A stretch of 46,594 bases of DNA from Dactylosporangium siamense (lineage in GTDB: Bacteria > Actinomycetota > Actinomycetes > Mycobacteriales > Micromonosporaceae), in the NCBI RefSeq assembly GCF_016862795.1, contig NZ_BONQ01000059.1, forward strand, positions 1 to 46,594, written 5' to 3'. The notes under the pieces are model-generated. The model made no database searches, had not been told where the DNA came from, and saw only the letters and a program-made list of their open reading frames with translations. This document shows, piece after piece, positions 22,828 through 31,316 of the stretch. Both the position numbers and the translations under genes were made by a program. The first letter of the stretch is position 1; every line of letters begins with the position of its first letter.

Positions 22828-23913
22828 TCACATCCGACCGGCGAGACGGCGGAACTCCTCCGCCGAGTGACACAGCTCCAGCGCCGTCTCGTACGTGACG
22901 AGCTGCTGGCGGACCCGTTCGGCCAGGTGCTGGTCGAACGAGAGCATGCCGTCGTTGCCGCTGGACTGCATGAACGACGGGATCTGGTGGTTCTTGCCCT
23001 CACGGATCAGGTTCCGGATGGCCGGGGTGGCGAACATGATCTCGGTGATGATCGTGCGGCCCTGCCCGTCGGCGCGCGGCGCGAGGGACTGCGTCACGAC
23101 GCCCTGCAGCGCGTTGGACATCTGCGCGCGGACCTGCTGCTGCTGGTGCGGCGGGAAGATGTCGATGACCCGGTCGACGGTCTGCGCCGCGCTCTGCGTG
23201 TGCAGGGTCGCGAGGACCAGGTGGCCGGTCTCCGCCGCGGTCAGCGCCGTCGACGTGGTCTCCAGGTCGCGCAGCTCACCGACGAGGATGATGTCGGGGT
23301 CCTGGCGCAGCGCGTGTTTCAACGCCATCGAGAACGAGGTGGTGTCCGCGCCCACCTCGCGCTGGTTCACCAGGCACCGCTTGTGCTCGTGGAGGAACTC
23401 GATCGGGTCCTCGATCGTCACGATGTGCGAGGAGCGGGTGCGGTTGGCCAGGTCGAGGATCGCCGCGAGGGTGGTCGTCTTGCCCGAGCCGGTCGGCCCG
23501 GTGACGAGGACCAGGCCGCGGTGCAGGTGCGCGAAGCGGGCCACCTGCTCCGGCACCCCGAGCTGGTCGAGGGGCTTGATGTTGTGCGGGATCGCCCGGA
23601 ACGCCGCGCCGAACGAGCCGCGCTGGGCATACAGGTTGACCCGGAAGCGCGACACGCCCTCGATCGCGTACGCGAAGTCGAGCTCCTGGATCTGCTCGAA
23701 GTGCTTCCACTGGCTCTCGTTGAGCACGGCGGCGCGGACCAGCATCTCCGTGTCGTCGGGGGTGAGGTCGTCGTAGCCGGGCAGGTACCGCAGGCCGCCG
23801 TTGATCCGCACCGTCGGCGGCGCCCCGACGGTGAGGTGCAGGTCGGAGCCGCCGACGCGGACGAGCGACACCAGCATCGCGTCGAGCGAGGCACGCTCGT
23901 CGCTGGTCACCAT
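22828..23913 (-). CDS. pilT: Pilus retraction ATPase PilT
   Basis: 361-aa hexameric ATPase. The N-terminal PAS-like domain (GGSDLHLTVGAPPTVRINGGL) is followed by Walker A GPTGSGKTT (about residue 137), Asp box TIEDPIEFLHEH, Walker B ILVGELRD and His box TGHLVLATLHTQSA. The AIRNLIREGK retraction motif seen in PilT (AIRNLIRE) is present and argues for PilT rather than PilB. ATG 23913 follows GGAG. It suggests the pilus retracts, permitting twitching or DNA uptake. The gene lies 46 bp after pilB. Confidence 0.94.
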   Translation of the reverse strand: MVTSDERASLDAMLVSLVRVGGSDLHLTVGAPPTVRINGGLRYLPGYDDLTPDDTEMLVRAAVLNESQWKHFEQIQELDFAYAIEGVSRFRVNLYAQRGSFGAAFRAIPHNIKPLDQLGVPEQVARFAHLHRGLVLVTGPTGSGKTTTLAAILDLANRTRSSHIVTIEDPIEFLHEHKRCLVNQREVGADTTSFSMALKHALRQDPDIILVGELRDLETTSTALTAAETGHLVLATLHTQSAAQTVDRVIDIFPPHQQQQVRAQMSNALQGVVTQSLAPRADGQGRTIITEIMFATPAIRNLIREGKNHQIPSFMQSSGNDGMLSFDQHLAERVRQQLVTYETALELCHSAEEFRRLAGRM

Positions 23914-23959
23914 GGTCTCCACACGCGGCCCATCGGCAGCCGCTGCGGTGTGTTGAGGG

Positions 23960-25630
23960 TTACACCGCCACGCGGACCACTTCGGGGATCGAGGTCTGCC
24001 CCTCGGCGGCCTTCGCCAGGCCGTCCAGGCGCAGGTCGACCAGGCCCTCGGTGCGGGCGACGGCCTGGATCTCGTGCGCGGAGGCCCGGTCGATCGCCAG
24101 TTTCTCGATCTCGGCGGAGACCGGCATGACCTCGTGCAGCGCGATCCGGCCCCGGTAGCCGGTGTTGGCGCAGGACCGGCAGCCGACCGGGCGCCACAGG
24201 TGGGCGGGCGGGCCGAGCAGGTCGAACGGCCAGCGCGCCCCGACCAGTTCCGCTTCGCTCGGCGTGTACTCGGTGCGGCACCAGTCGCACAGCCGGCGGG
24301 CGAGGCGCTGGGCGAGGACGCAGTCCACCGACGAGCCGACCAGGAACGGCTCGATGCCCATCTCGACGAGCCGGGTGACGGCGCTCGGCGCGTCGTTGGT
24401 GTGCAGGGTCGACAGCACCAGGTGGCCGGTGAGCGCCGCCTCGACCGCCAGCTGCGCGGTCGTGCGGTCCCGGACCTCACCGATGAGCACCACGTCCGGG
24501 TCGGAGCGCAGGATCGCCGGCAGCACCGCCGCGAACGTCAGGCCCGCCTTGTGGTCCACCTGCACCTGGTTGACGCCGGGCAGCCGGTACTCCACCGGGT
24601 CCTCGACGGTGATGATGTTGACCGTGGGCTTGCTGATCTCGGCGAGCGTCGCGTACAGCGTCGTCGACTTGCCCGAGCCGGTCGGTCCGGTCACCAGCAG
24701 CATGCCGTGCGGTTTGTTGTAGGAGTGTGCGAACCGCTCCGCGTTGGCCTTGCTGAAGCCGAGCTTGGCCAGCTTCAGATCCATCCCGCTGGTGTCCAGG
24801 ACCCGCAGCACGATCTTCTCGCCCCACACCGTCGGCAGGGTCGCCGTGCGCAGGTCCACCGCCCGCTGGTTGATCTCGACGGTGATCCGGCCGTTCTGCG
24901 GGACGCGCCGCTCGGTGATGTCGACGTTCGACATGATCTTGAGCCGGGAGATGAGCGCCGACTGCACGTGCCTGGGCACGGTGTCCACCTCGTGCAGGAC
25001 GCCGTCGATGCGGTACCGCACCCGCATGTTGTGCTCGCCCGGCTCCAGGTGCAGGTCGGACGCGCGGTTCACGATCGCCTGTTCGATGAGCGAGTTGACG
25101 TACCGGACGATCGGCGCGTCCTCGTTGATCGTCGTCAGGGCCGAGGTGGTCGGCGTCGCCTCCGCCCGCAGGCTCTCCGCGACCTCGCCGAGGTCGTTCT
25201 CCTCGCGCTTCAACCGGTCGATGATCTTGCGCAGTTCGGAGCGGGCCACCACCACCGGCCGCACCGTGAGACCGGTCGCCGCCCGGACGTCATCCAGCGC
25301 CAGGACATCACCCGGGTCGGTGATGCCGACGGTGATCTCACTCTCGTTGAGGGCGATACCGAGCACCCGGTGCTTCAGGACGAGCGCCATCGGGATCTTG
25401 GTGATCGCGGCCGGGTCGATCGGGTAGCCGACCAGGTCCAGCGTCTGGATCCCGTACGCGTCGGCGGACGCCTCGGTCAGCTGGTCCTCGGTGACGATGT
25501 GGTCGTTGATGAGCACGGCCCGGATCGACCTGCCGGTGGCCTCCGCCTCCGCGGCCGCCCGGTCGACCGCTTCCGGATCCGCCCCACGTTCCTTCAGCGC
25601 GTCCAGCAACGGACTGAACGTCTGGTACAT
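23960..25630 (-). CDS. pilB: Pilus extension ATPase PilB
   Basis: 556-aa ATPase powering pilus extension. The N-terminal GspE/MshEN-like domain (residues ~1-150), a c-di-GMP-binding module in some homologues, is followed by the motor domain: ASDLHLEP, Walker A GPTGSGKST (about 313-321), Asp box TVEDPVEYRLPG, Walker B VVLIGEVRD and His box TGHLVLSTLHTND. A zinc-binding tetracysteine (CDWC ... CRSC) is near the C-terminus, as in PilB/GspE. First gene of the locus; ATG 25630 is preceded by GGGGGTGAG. The 120-bp upstream gap to the divergent gene should hold the operon promoter. Confidence 0.95.
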   Translation of the reverse strand: MYQTFSPLLDALKERGADPEAVDRAAAEAEATGRSIRAVLINDHIVTEDQLTEASADAYGIQTLDLVGYPIDPAAITKIPMALVLKHRVLGIALNESEITVGITDPGDVLALDDVRAATGLTVRPVVVARSELRKIIDRLKREENDLGEVAESLRAEATPTTSALTTINEDAPIVRYVNSLIEQAIVNRASDLHLEPGEHNMRVRYRIDGVLHEVDTVPRHVQSALISRLKIMSNVDITERRVPQNGRITVEINQRAVDLRTATLPTVWGEKIVLRVLDTSGMDLKLAKLGFSKANAERFAHSYNKPHGMLLVTGPTGSGKSTTLYATLAEISKPTVNIITVEDPVEYRLPGVNQVQVDHKAGLTFAAVLPAILRSDPDVVLIGEVRDRTTAQLAVEAALTGHLVLSTLHTNDAPSAVTRLVEMGIEPFLVGSSVDCVLAQRLARRLCDWCRTEYTPSEAELVGARWPFDLLGPPAHLWRPVGCRSCANTGYRGRIALHEVMPVSAEIEKLAIDRASAHEIQAVARTEGLVDLRLDGLAKAAEGQTSIPEVVRVAV

Positions 25631-25750
25631 CTCACCCCCGAGTCCTCAACCGCATCATCGGCACCGATCCGGGTGACTTTCGGGATTCACCCCGGCCGGA
25701 TGGACGGCGCTCGTTGACGTGCCCCGCCGCAGTCATGAGGATCGTTCGCT

Positions 25751-26986
25751 GTGTCGGTTGCCGTCGTCGAAGATCCGTTGCCCGGCAAGATCAGTGTGTG
25801 GCGCGCCAGATGGGTCCTGATGCGCTACGGACGTCCCCCAGAACCCCCACCGCAGGGAGTCGTCGTCACCGGACATCTGCTCGCCCTGGTCACCGAGGTC
25901 GCCGCGAGGGTCGGCGTGGCCGCCCCGGACGCGGTCGTGCTGACCGGCCACGGCGTCGTCCGCTCCTGGGCCAGCCGGCGCCGGCGGCTGCTGATCGTCG
26001 GGCTGCCGCTGCTGTACTGCCTGACCGTCGACGAGATCCGTGCCCTGGTCGCGCACGAGCTCGCCGTCGTCGACCACCGCCGGGCACACCTCGTGGCGCG
26101 GCTGCGTGACCTGTACGAGGAGGCCGCCGACCCGTCCCGGGTCGAGCTGCCGCCACGCGCGGCGGCCGTGCTGCGCGCCACCCGCGAGTTCGCCACCGCC
26201 CTGGAACGCAAGGCCGACCAGGCCGCCAGCAGCGCGTCCGGGCTGCACACCGCCGCCCGTGCGGTGGTCAAGGCCGACCTGGCCGAGTTCGAGTTCGCCG
26301 ATCTCGCCTTCGACCTGGAGGAGCAGGTCTGGCAGCACGCCTCCGCCGCCATCCAGGACGTCCACGACGGCTGGCGGGCCGCGATCCGGGCCGGCGCCGT
26401 CAGGGCCTCCCTCGACGAGGACACGCGGACCACGCTGATGAGCCGGCACCCCAACCTCGCCGGCGCCATCGCCCCCCTGGCGGCCGGGCACTTCGCGCTG
26501 CGGGCCGCGGACCTGGTGCCCGTCGACCCACTCACGGCGGCCGACGAGCGCACCCTGGCCCGGCACGTCCTGCGCCGCTCGCCGGCGGAGTGGACCACGT
26601 TCGCCGCGGTGCCGGCCACCGCCTGGCCCGGCTGGGTCGTCCGGCAGGCCCGCGCCGTGCACGACCAGGTCGCCACGCTCCTGGGCCGCGAGCCGGTCGG
26701 GCCCGGCGAGGTCGTGGAGGTGCTGCTGACCCGCCTGGACGAGCTGGTCGCGGCGAACTGGCCGGCCCACCCCGAGCCGCCGACGGAACCCGAGGATCTC
26801 GACGCGACCCCGTCCGTGGTCGTGGTGATGGAGGCGGCGCTGACCTCACGCGGCTGGCGCCGGGTCCACCCGGCCACCCCCGGCGTCCTGGTGTCGGAAT
26901 CCGGGGTCGGGTGCGACCTGCACGGCGTCGCGACGTCCCCGACCGCCCTCGCCGATCTCCGGGCCCTCCTGGAGAGCCCGGTGTAA
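25751..26986 (+). CDS. M48-like protein with a degenerate zinc site
   Basis: 411-aa protein. Residues ~35-115 resemble the M48 peptidase core (a hydrophobic strand, LTVDEIRALVAHELAVVDHRR), but the HExxH motif reads H102-E103-L-A-V106: the second zinc His is replaced by Val, so normal catalysis is unlikely. Unlike M48 enzymes it lacks obvious multiple membrane helices. The rest (a helical region, residues 120-340, and a short C-terminal domain) is unrecognised. GTG start at 25751, no strong SD. It diverges from pilB and is convergent with the epimerase (3-bp gap). Possibly a binding or scaffolding pseudo-peptidase. Confidence 0.65.
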   Translation: MSVAVVEDPLPGKISVWRARWVLMRYGRPPEPPPQGVVVTGHLLALVTEVAARVGVAAPDAVVLTGHGVVRSWASRRRRLLIVGLPLLYCLTVDEIRALVAHELAVVDHRRAHLVARLRDLYEEAADPSRVELPPRAAAVLRATREFATALERKADQAASSASGLHTAARAVVKADLAEFEFADLAFDLEEQVWQHASAAIQDVHDGWRAAIRAGAVRASLDEDTRTTLMSRHPNLAGAIAPLAAGHFALRAADLVPVDPLTAADERTLARHVLRRSPAEWTTFAAVPATAWPGWVVRQARAVHDQVATLLGREPVGPGEVVEVLLTRLDELVAANWPAHPEPPTEPEDLDATPSVVVVMEAALTSRGWRRVHPATPGVLVSESGVGCDLHGVATSPTALADLRALLESPV

Positions 26987-26989
26987 CCG

Positions 26990-27838
26990 TCAGCGCCGCA
27001 GTTCGGTGCGCCACGAGTGCTGTGGGGCGTACCCGAGGACCTCGCGGGCCCGGTCGATGCCGAGCAACGTCTCGAACTCGCCGAGCTCGCGGGTCAGCGG
27101 CACGTCCGGGAAGACCTCCCGCATCAGCTCCGCCGACGGCCGGTCCATGATCGTGTCCGCGGCGGCGATCACGTACGAGCTCGCCCCGCTCACCGGGGCG
27201 TCGAGGGCCAGGCGGCACGCGGCGGCCACGTCCCGCACGTCGACGTATCCCCACAGGTTCCACTTGCGCAGGTGCGGGTCGCCCCAGTACCCGGGGACCG
27301 CGGCGTACTCCTCGGGCGTGTGCACGTTGGACAGCCGCAGGCCGACGAACGGGATCCCGCTCCACGCGGAGATCTCCCGGGCCAGGGTCTCCCCGACGAC
27401 CTTGGACAGCGCGTAGGTCGTCGTCGGGAACGGGAAGTGCTCCTCGTCCACCGGCGCGTACCGCGGGGGAGTGTCGAACGGCAGGCCGAGGGTCGTCTCG
27501 CTGGAGGACCACACGACCCGCCCGACCCCGGCCTGCTGCGCGGCGTGGAACACGTTGAAGTTCATCGTCGAGTTCCGGTTGAACGTGACCGCCGGCGGAT
27601 ACATGCCGGGCGCCGGGATGTTGGCCAGGTGCACCACCGCGTCGGCGTCCTGCAGGACCTCGACCGCCTGGCCGTGGTCGGTCAGGTCGGCGACCAGCAT
27701 GGGCGTGCCGAGCTCGCTGAGGTGCCCGGCCCGGCCCACCGCGTCGGTCGCGACGACGTGGTGGCCGTGGGCGAGCAGGTCGGTGACGACCGCCCGCCCG
27801 GTCTTGCCGTGCGCCCCGGTGACGACGATGCGGGCCAT
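26990..27838 (-). CDS. NAD-dependent epimerase/dehydratase (extended SDR)
   Basis: 282-aa Rossmann enzyme. The N-terminal cofactor motif is VVTGAHGKTG (GxxGxxG), and the Y-x-x-x-K active site is TTYALSKVVGE, with Ser in VVWSSSETT. The ADAVVHLANIPAPG segment is typical of sugar-nucleotide epimerase-like SDRs in actinobacteria. Substrate unknown; homologues act on UDP-sugars or other hydroxy/keto compounds. It lies 7 bp downstream of the LCP gene on the same strand, so cotranscription and a role in cell-wall glycan precursor supply are possible (inference). Confidence 0.85.
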   Translation of the reverse strand: MARIVVTGAHGKTGRAVVTDLLAHGHHVVATDAVGRAGHLSELGTPMLVADLTDHGQAVEVLQDADAVVHLANIPAPGMYPPAVTFNRNSTMNFNVFHAAQQAGVGRVVWSSSETTLGLPFDTPPRYAPVDEEHFPFPTTTYALSKVVGETLAREISAWSGIPFVGLRLSNVHTPEEYAAVPGYWGDPHLRKWNLWGYVDVRDVAAACRLALDAPVSGASSYVIAAADTIMDRPSAELMREVFPDVPLTRELGEFETLLGIDRAREVLGYAPQHSWRTELRR

Positions 27839-27845
27839 GCGGGTC

Positions 27846-29156
27846 CTAACTCGAGATCAGGCTGGTGTGCTGAGCCATGAAGTCTTCCACGGCGTTGGCC
27901 TTGACCGACGCCAGAAGCTCCAGGGTTGTCGGGTCGAGCGCCTCCGCTCCCGGATTCTCGTGGGAGGAGTAGAAGGTCCCGTTGTTGGTCTTGACGGTGA
28001 GCAGGTTGTCGCCGTTGATGCCCTTCATCGCGAAGATCCAGTCGTCGAGGCCGATGCCACCGGAGTCGATCGTCATGGACTGGCCGATGACGTCGAGGAC
28101 CTTCTTGAGCTTGCCGGGGTCGGTGAGGACGTCCTTGCTCAGGATCTGCTTGAACAGCGCCTTGATGAACTGCTGCTGGTGCCGCTGCCGGTCGTAGTCG
28201 CTGTTGGGCAGGGTCTCGCGCTGGCGGACGTAGTCCAGGGCCTGCCACGGCTCGAGGTGCTGGAAGCCGACGTGGTAGGTCTGCGGGGTGACGCCGGAGA
28301 TCGGGATGAGGGTGGTGCCGCCGCTGCCGTTGTCGCGCTGGAGGTAGGGGGTCTTGACCTCGCCCTTGGCGTTGAAGCCGACGTGGACCGACTTGACCTC
28401 CTGGTCGACGTACATGTCCACGCCGCCGAGCACGTTGACCACGTTCTGGAAGCCGGTGAAGTCGATGATCGCCGCGGCGTCGAAGGTGATGCCCCAGTTC
28501 TCCTCGATGGTGTCGGCGAGCAGCGTGACGCCGAACTTGCGCTGGTCCTTGCCCGTGGTCCCGAGGCCGCCGATCGCGAACGCGCCGTTGATCTTGTCGT
28601 GGCCGCCCGCGTAGCGGTTCTTGCCGTTGTCGAACCTGGGGATCTTCACCCAGGTGTCGCGGGGGATCGAGATCAGGTACGCCGAGTCGTGGCCCGCCGG
28701 GATGTGCAGGATGATGATCGAGTCGGAGCGGATCGCCTCGGACGGGTCCTGGCCGGGTCGCGGGTCGATGCCCATGAGCAGGATGTTCTTCGCGCCGCTG
28801 ATCGTGACGTGCTTGCCCTGCTGCTCGGCCGCGGGGACGATCAGGTCCTCCTGCTTGACGTTGCGCGTGGCGTAGCCCATGACCGCGTCCTTCACCACGA
28901 ACACGCTGCCCGCCGCCACCATCATGAGCGCGCCGAGCACCACCAGCGCGCGCGCCCATCGCGGGTCCTTGCGGCTACGCCGCAGCGTCTTGGCCTTCTT
29001 GGGGGTCGTGGACCCGGTGCCCGGTGGAGACGACTGCGGCCGGCGCGACGATGGGTCGTCGGCCGGCCGGTCGTCGAGGCTCAGGTCCTCGGCGAGATGC
29101 TCGTGGCGTTGGAACACGTCCCGCAGCTCCTGTTCGAGCGAGGCGTCGGAGGTCAT
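27846..29156 (-). CDS. LytR-CpsA-Psr (LCP) family cell-wall glycopolymer ligase
   Basis: 436-aa protein: a cytoplasmic, charged, Pro/Ser-rich N-terminus (1-65), one membrane helix (about 68-88) and an extracellular LCP domain. Conserved elements include ILLMGIDPRPG, RSDSIIILHI, SIPRDTWVKIP, GHDKINGAFAIGG and DYVRQRETLPNSDYDRQRHQQQFIKAL, containing the Arg and Asp residues that bind polyprenyl pyrophosphate. LCP enzymes move glycopolymers from lipid carriers onto peptidoglycan. Start ATG 29156. A 12-bp motif is directly repeated at two-turn spacing upstream. Confidence 0.93.
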   Translation of the reverse strand: MTSDASLEQELRDVFQRHEHLAEDLSLDDRPADDPSSRRPQSSPPGTGSTTPKKAKTLRRSRKDPRWARALVVLGALMMVAAGSVFVVKDAVMGYATRNVKQEDLIVPAAEQQGKHVTISGAKNILLMGIDPRPGQDPSEAIRSDSIIILHIPAGHDSAYLISIPRDTWVKIPRFDNGKNRYAGGHDKINGAFAIGGLGTTGKDQRKFGVTLLADTIEENWGITFDAAAIIDFTGFQNVVNVLGGVDMYVDQEVKSVHVGFNAKGEVKTPYLQRDNGSGGTTLIPISGVTPQTYHVGFQHLEPWQALDYVRQRETLPNSDYDRQRHQQQFIKALFKQILSKDVLTDPGKLKKVLDVIGQSMTIDSGGIGLDDWIFAMKGINGDNLLTVKTNNGTFYSSHENPGAEALDPTTLELLASVKANAVEDFMAQHTSLISS

Positions 29157-29190
29157 ACCCCCATGACGGTATGAGGGGGGCCCGTGATTG

Positions 29191-29224
29191 CACTTGGGAG
29201 TTTCCTCGCAGTCACCTGGGAGTT
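29191..29224 (-). promoter_or_regulatory. Direct repeats upstream of the LCP gene
   Basis: On the coding strand, AACTCCCAGGTG and AACTCCCAAGTG (11 of 12 identical) begin 22 bp apart, about two helical turns, 35-68 bp upstream of the LCP start. This fits a site for a dimeric activator or repressor. The cognate protein is unknown. Confidence 0.4.
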
Positions 29225-29235
29225 CGGTTGCCGGC

Positions 29236-29361
29236 TCAGCCGCCGACCAGGATCACGCCGATGACGCTGAGCAGCACGATAACAGCGAGGAGGACGAGCA
29301 TGCCCTGCTCGCTGTCGAGGTTGGTGAGCTTGCGGGTCGTGGTCTGCGTCTGGGTGGTCAT
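29236..29361 (-). CDS. Small single-TM protein (41 aa)
   Basis: Short gene with a strong Shine-Dalgarno (AGGAGG) before ATG 29361. It encodes a Thr/Gln-rich polar N-terminus (MTTQTQTTTRKLTNLDSEQ), one hydrophobic helix (MLVLLAVIVLLSVIGVIL) and the end VGG. Likely an inner-membrane miniprotein with a cytoplasmic N-terminus. It is upstream of the LCP gene on the same strand (about 80 bp), with the direct repeats lying between. No family recognised. Confidence 0.65.
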   Translation of the reverse strand: MTTQTQTTTRKLTNLDSEQGMLVLLAVIVLLSVIGVILVGG

Positions 29362-29456
29362 CGGGGGCCTCCTGGTGCGGTGGTGGTGGTGAGAACAACG
29401 GTAAGTTCACCGCCCGCGGGTTTGCTCCCGTCATCGTGCCAGCACCCTGACCTGGT

Positions 29457-30434
29457 CTAACCGAGGTTCGGTGCCTCTTGGTGACGGGTCTCGGCAATGA
29501 GCTCAGGAAACACCTTGCCCACCTTTCCGACCAGATACTCGCCGTACGTGCCGGTGAACGCCCGCAGATCCTGTCCGTCCCAGCGCTGCCCGCCGGCGTG
29601 ACCGGTCGCGGGCAGCGGCGGGACCTCCTGGTTGAAGTCGGGGTCGAAGAAGAACGGGAACGACAGCCGCTCGTTGCCGCTGAGGTTGCGGACCCGGTGC
29701 GGGGTCGAGCGGTACCAGCCGCCGGTCATCCGGTCGAGCATGTCGCCGATGTTGCACACGAAGGTGCCGGGGATCGGCGGCGCGTCGAGCCAGCCGTCCG
29801 GGGTGCGCACCTGCAGCCCGCCGTTGCCGTCCTGCAGCAGCAGCGTCAGCAGGCCGTAGTCGGTGTGCTCGCCGACGCCCCACTCGCCGCCCTTGCCCGG
29901 GTCGTCGGGCGGGTAGTGGAAGATCCGGAACAGGATCGTCGGGTCGGCGGTGTAGGAGGTCGCGAAGTAGTCTCCGGGCAGCCCCAGGCTCAGCGCGACG
30001 CCCCGCAGCACGGCCTGCGCCACGCCGGTGAGCCGGTCCAGGTACTCCAGGACGGCGGGCCGCAGGTCGGGCACCTGCCGGGGGAAGAGGTTGGCGCCGT
30101 GCAGCGGCAGCCCGGCGCGCACCTGCGGGGCGTCGGGACCCAGCTCGGTGCCGAAGTAGACGCCCTCCTTGCGGTCCGGGACGCCGGAGGTCAGCTCGGC
30201 GCCGACCGGGAAGAACCCGCGCCAGGCCCGCCCGCCGCGGGCCATCGCGATCTCGAGCTTGTCCGGCTCGGGCAGCGCGAAGAAGGCGCGGGCGGCGGCG
30301 TCGAGCCGGCCGGTCAGCTCGGCCGGCACGCCGTGGCCGGTCACGTAGAAGAAGCCGCTGCGGCGGCAGGCCGCCTCGATCTGGGGTGCGGCAACGGCGG
30401 GGTCGGAGATGTCGATGACCGGCAGCGCGTCCAT
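29457..30434 (-). CDS. Isopenicillin-N-synthase-like Fe(II)/2-oxoglutarate dioxygenase
   Basis: 325-aa oxygenase. The N-terminal DIOX_N region (LPVIDISDP ... [11 protein letters not shown]) is followed by the jelly-roll core with iron ligands HTD ([15 protein letters not shown]) and His of STPHRVRN; the cosubstrate Arg is in [12 protein letters not shown]. These match plant/bacterial 2OG oxygenases of the IPNS/GA-oxidase group. No beta-lactam genes are nearby, so antibiotic synthesis should not be inferred. Start ATG 30434 (MDALPVID); the earlier TTG at 30455 lies within the palindrome. It diverges from the HTH/Clp-N pair across the twin operators and is probably coregulated. Confidence 0.88.
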   Translation of the reverse strand: MDALPVIDISDPAVAAPQIEAACRRSGFFYVTGHGVPAELTGRLDAAARAFFALPEPDKLEIAMARGGRAWRGFFPVGAELTSGVPDRKEGVYFGTELGPDAPQVRAGLPLHGANLFPRQVPDLRPAVLEYLDRLTGVAQAVLRGVALSLGLPGDYFATSYTADPTILFRIFHYPPDDPGKGGEWGVGEHTDYGLLTLLLQDGNGGLQVRTPDGWLDAPPIPGTFVCNIGDMLDRMTGGWYRSTPHRVRNLSGNERLSFPFFFDPDFNQEVPPLPATGHAGGQRWDGQDLRAFTGTYGEYLVGKVGKVFPELIAETRHQEAPNLG

Positions 30435-30449
30435 GCGACGGAGACTAAC

Positions 30450-30495
30450 TGTCAACCAACGTTGACACCCGCCAGGCTGTCAACTACGGTTGACA
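30450..30495. promoter_or_regulatory. Twin perfect palindromes TGTCAAC-N4-GTTGACA
   Basis: Two perfect 7-4-7 inverted repeats at 30450-30467 and 30478-30495, starts 28 bp apart, fill the divergent promoter. The right half of the first supplies TTGACA (30462-30467) as a -35; TACGGT (30485-30490) at 17-bp spacing in the second would be the -10. Transcription would then start at about the ATG at 30497, giving a leaderless mRNA. Repressor binding would cover both elements. Confidence 0.75.
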
Positions 30496-30496
30496 C

Positions 30497-30736
30497 ATGA
30501 CGGAAGCAGGCGATCTCGCGGACGCCGCGGCCAGCCCCGATCCCCGGATCGGCCTGCGGGCGGCGGTCGCGCTGCGCCGCCTCGCCGACGCACTCGAGAA
30601 CCTCCAGGTCGACAACGCGCGCCGGCACGGCTGGTCGTGGCAGGAGATCGCGGACGCCCTCGACGTGACGCGCCAGGCGGTGCACAAGAAGCACGCCGGC
30701 CGGACCCCCGTGATACCAGAGATGGGAGAGCAGTGA
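30497..30736 (+). CDS. Small HTH protein (79 aa)
   Basis: Helical DNA-binding protein with a sigma-70 region 4-like/HTH motif: GWSWQEIADALDVTRQAVHKKHAG near the C-terminus, preceded by the helix ALRRLADALENLQVDNAR. ATG 30497 lies one base after the second palindrome with no room for a Shine-Dalgarno, fitting leaderless translation. It shares TGATG with the Clp-N gene. Pairing of such an HTH protein with a stand-alone Clp-N protein is recurrent in actinomycetes (general knowledge). It is the best candidate to bind the twin palindromes; unproven. Confidence 0.82.
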   Translation: MTEAGDLADAAASPDPRIGLRAAVALRRLADALENLQVDNARRHGWSWQEIADALDVTRQAVHKKHAGRTPVIPEMGEQ

Positions 30737-31284
30737 TGTTCGAACGGTTCACCACTCGGGCCCGCACCGTGGTCCACACGGCGCACGAGGAGGCCGACGC
30801 CCTCGGCCACCGCACGGTCGGCACCGAGCACCTCGTGCTGGCGATGTTCAGTGCCGGCGGGATCGCCGCCGACGTGCTGCGTGCCTGCGGCATCGAGGCC
30901 GGGGAGCTCCGCGCGACGCTCGCCGCCGGCGACGACGCGGCCGCGCTGCGCTCCATCGGCATCGACCTGGACGCGGTGCGCGAGAGCGTCGAGCAGACGT
31001 TCGGGCCGGGCGCCCTGGAGCGGGCCGAGCCACCCCGCCGCGGCGGGTTCCTGTTCCGCCGCACCAAGCTGTCCAACCGGTTCGGCAACGACGCGAAGAA
31101 GGCCCTGGAGCTGTCGCTGCGGGTGGCGCTGTCGATGAAGCACAACTACATCGGCACCGAGCACCTCCTGCTGGGCGTCCTGCGTGACGAGCGCGGCACC
31201 GGCGGGCGGCTGCTGCGCGAGCGGGGCATGACCCACGACCGCACCATGGAGCTGGTCAAGGCCGCGCTGCGCAACGTCGCCTGA
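30736..31284 (+). CDS. Stand-alone double Clp-N domain protein
   Basis: 182-aa protein with two Clp N-terminal repeats: FTTRARTVVHTAHEEADALGHRTVGTEHLVLAMF (residues 5-38) and ALELSLRVALSMKHNYIGTEHLLLGVLRDE (about 125-155). They are separated by a linker containing PPRRGGFLFRRTK. No AAA+ domain follows, so it cannot unfold substrates alone. It may bind adaptor or substrate proteins in place of ClpC/ClpA, acting as decoy or modulator (inference). Coupled to the HTH gene by TGATG. Confidence 0.88.
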   Translation: MFERFTTRARTVVHTAHEEADALGHRTVGTEHLVLAMFSAGGIAADVLRACGIEAGELRATLAAGDDAAALRSIGIDLDAVRESVEQTFGPGALERAEPPRRGGFLFRRTKLSNRFGNDAKKALELSLRVALSMKHNYIGTEHLLLGVLRDERGTGGRLLRERGMTHDRTMELVKAALRNVA

Positions 31285-31316
31285 TTCGTGTCGTACCCCT
31301 GTGCTTGAGTGTCGGC

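Noticed and set aside
29457-30434. Beta-lactam biosynthesis from the IPNS-like oxygenase
   Set aside because: No ACV synthetase, acyltransferase or other beta-lactam gene nearby. The fold is shared by many unrelated oxygenases.
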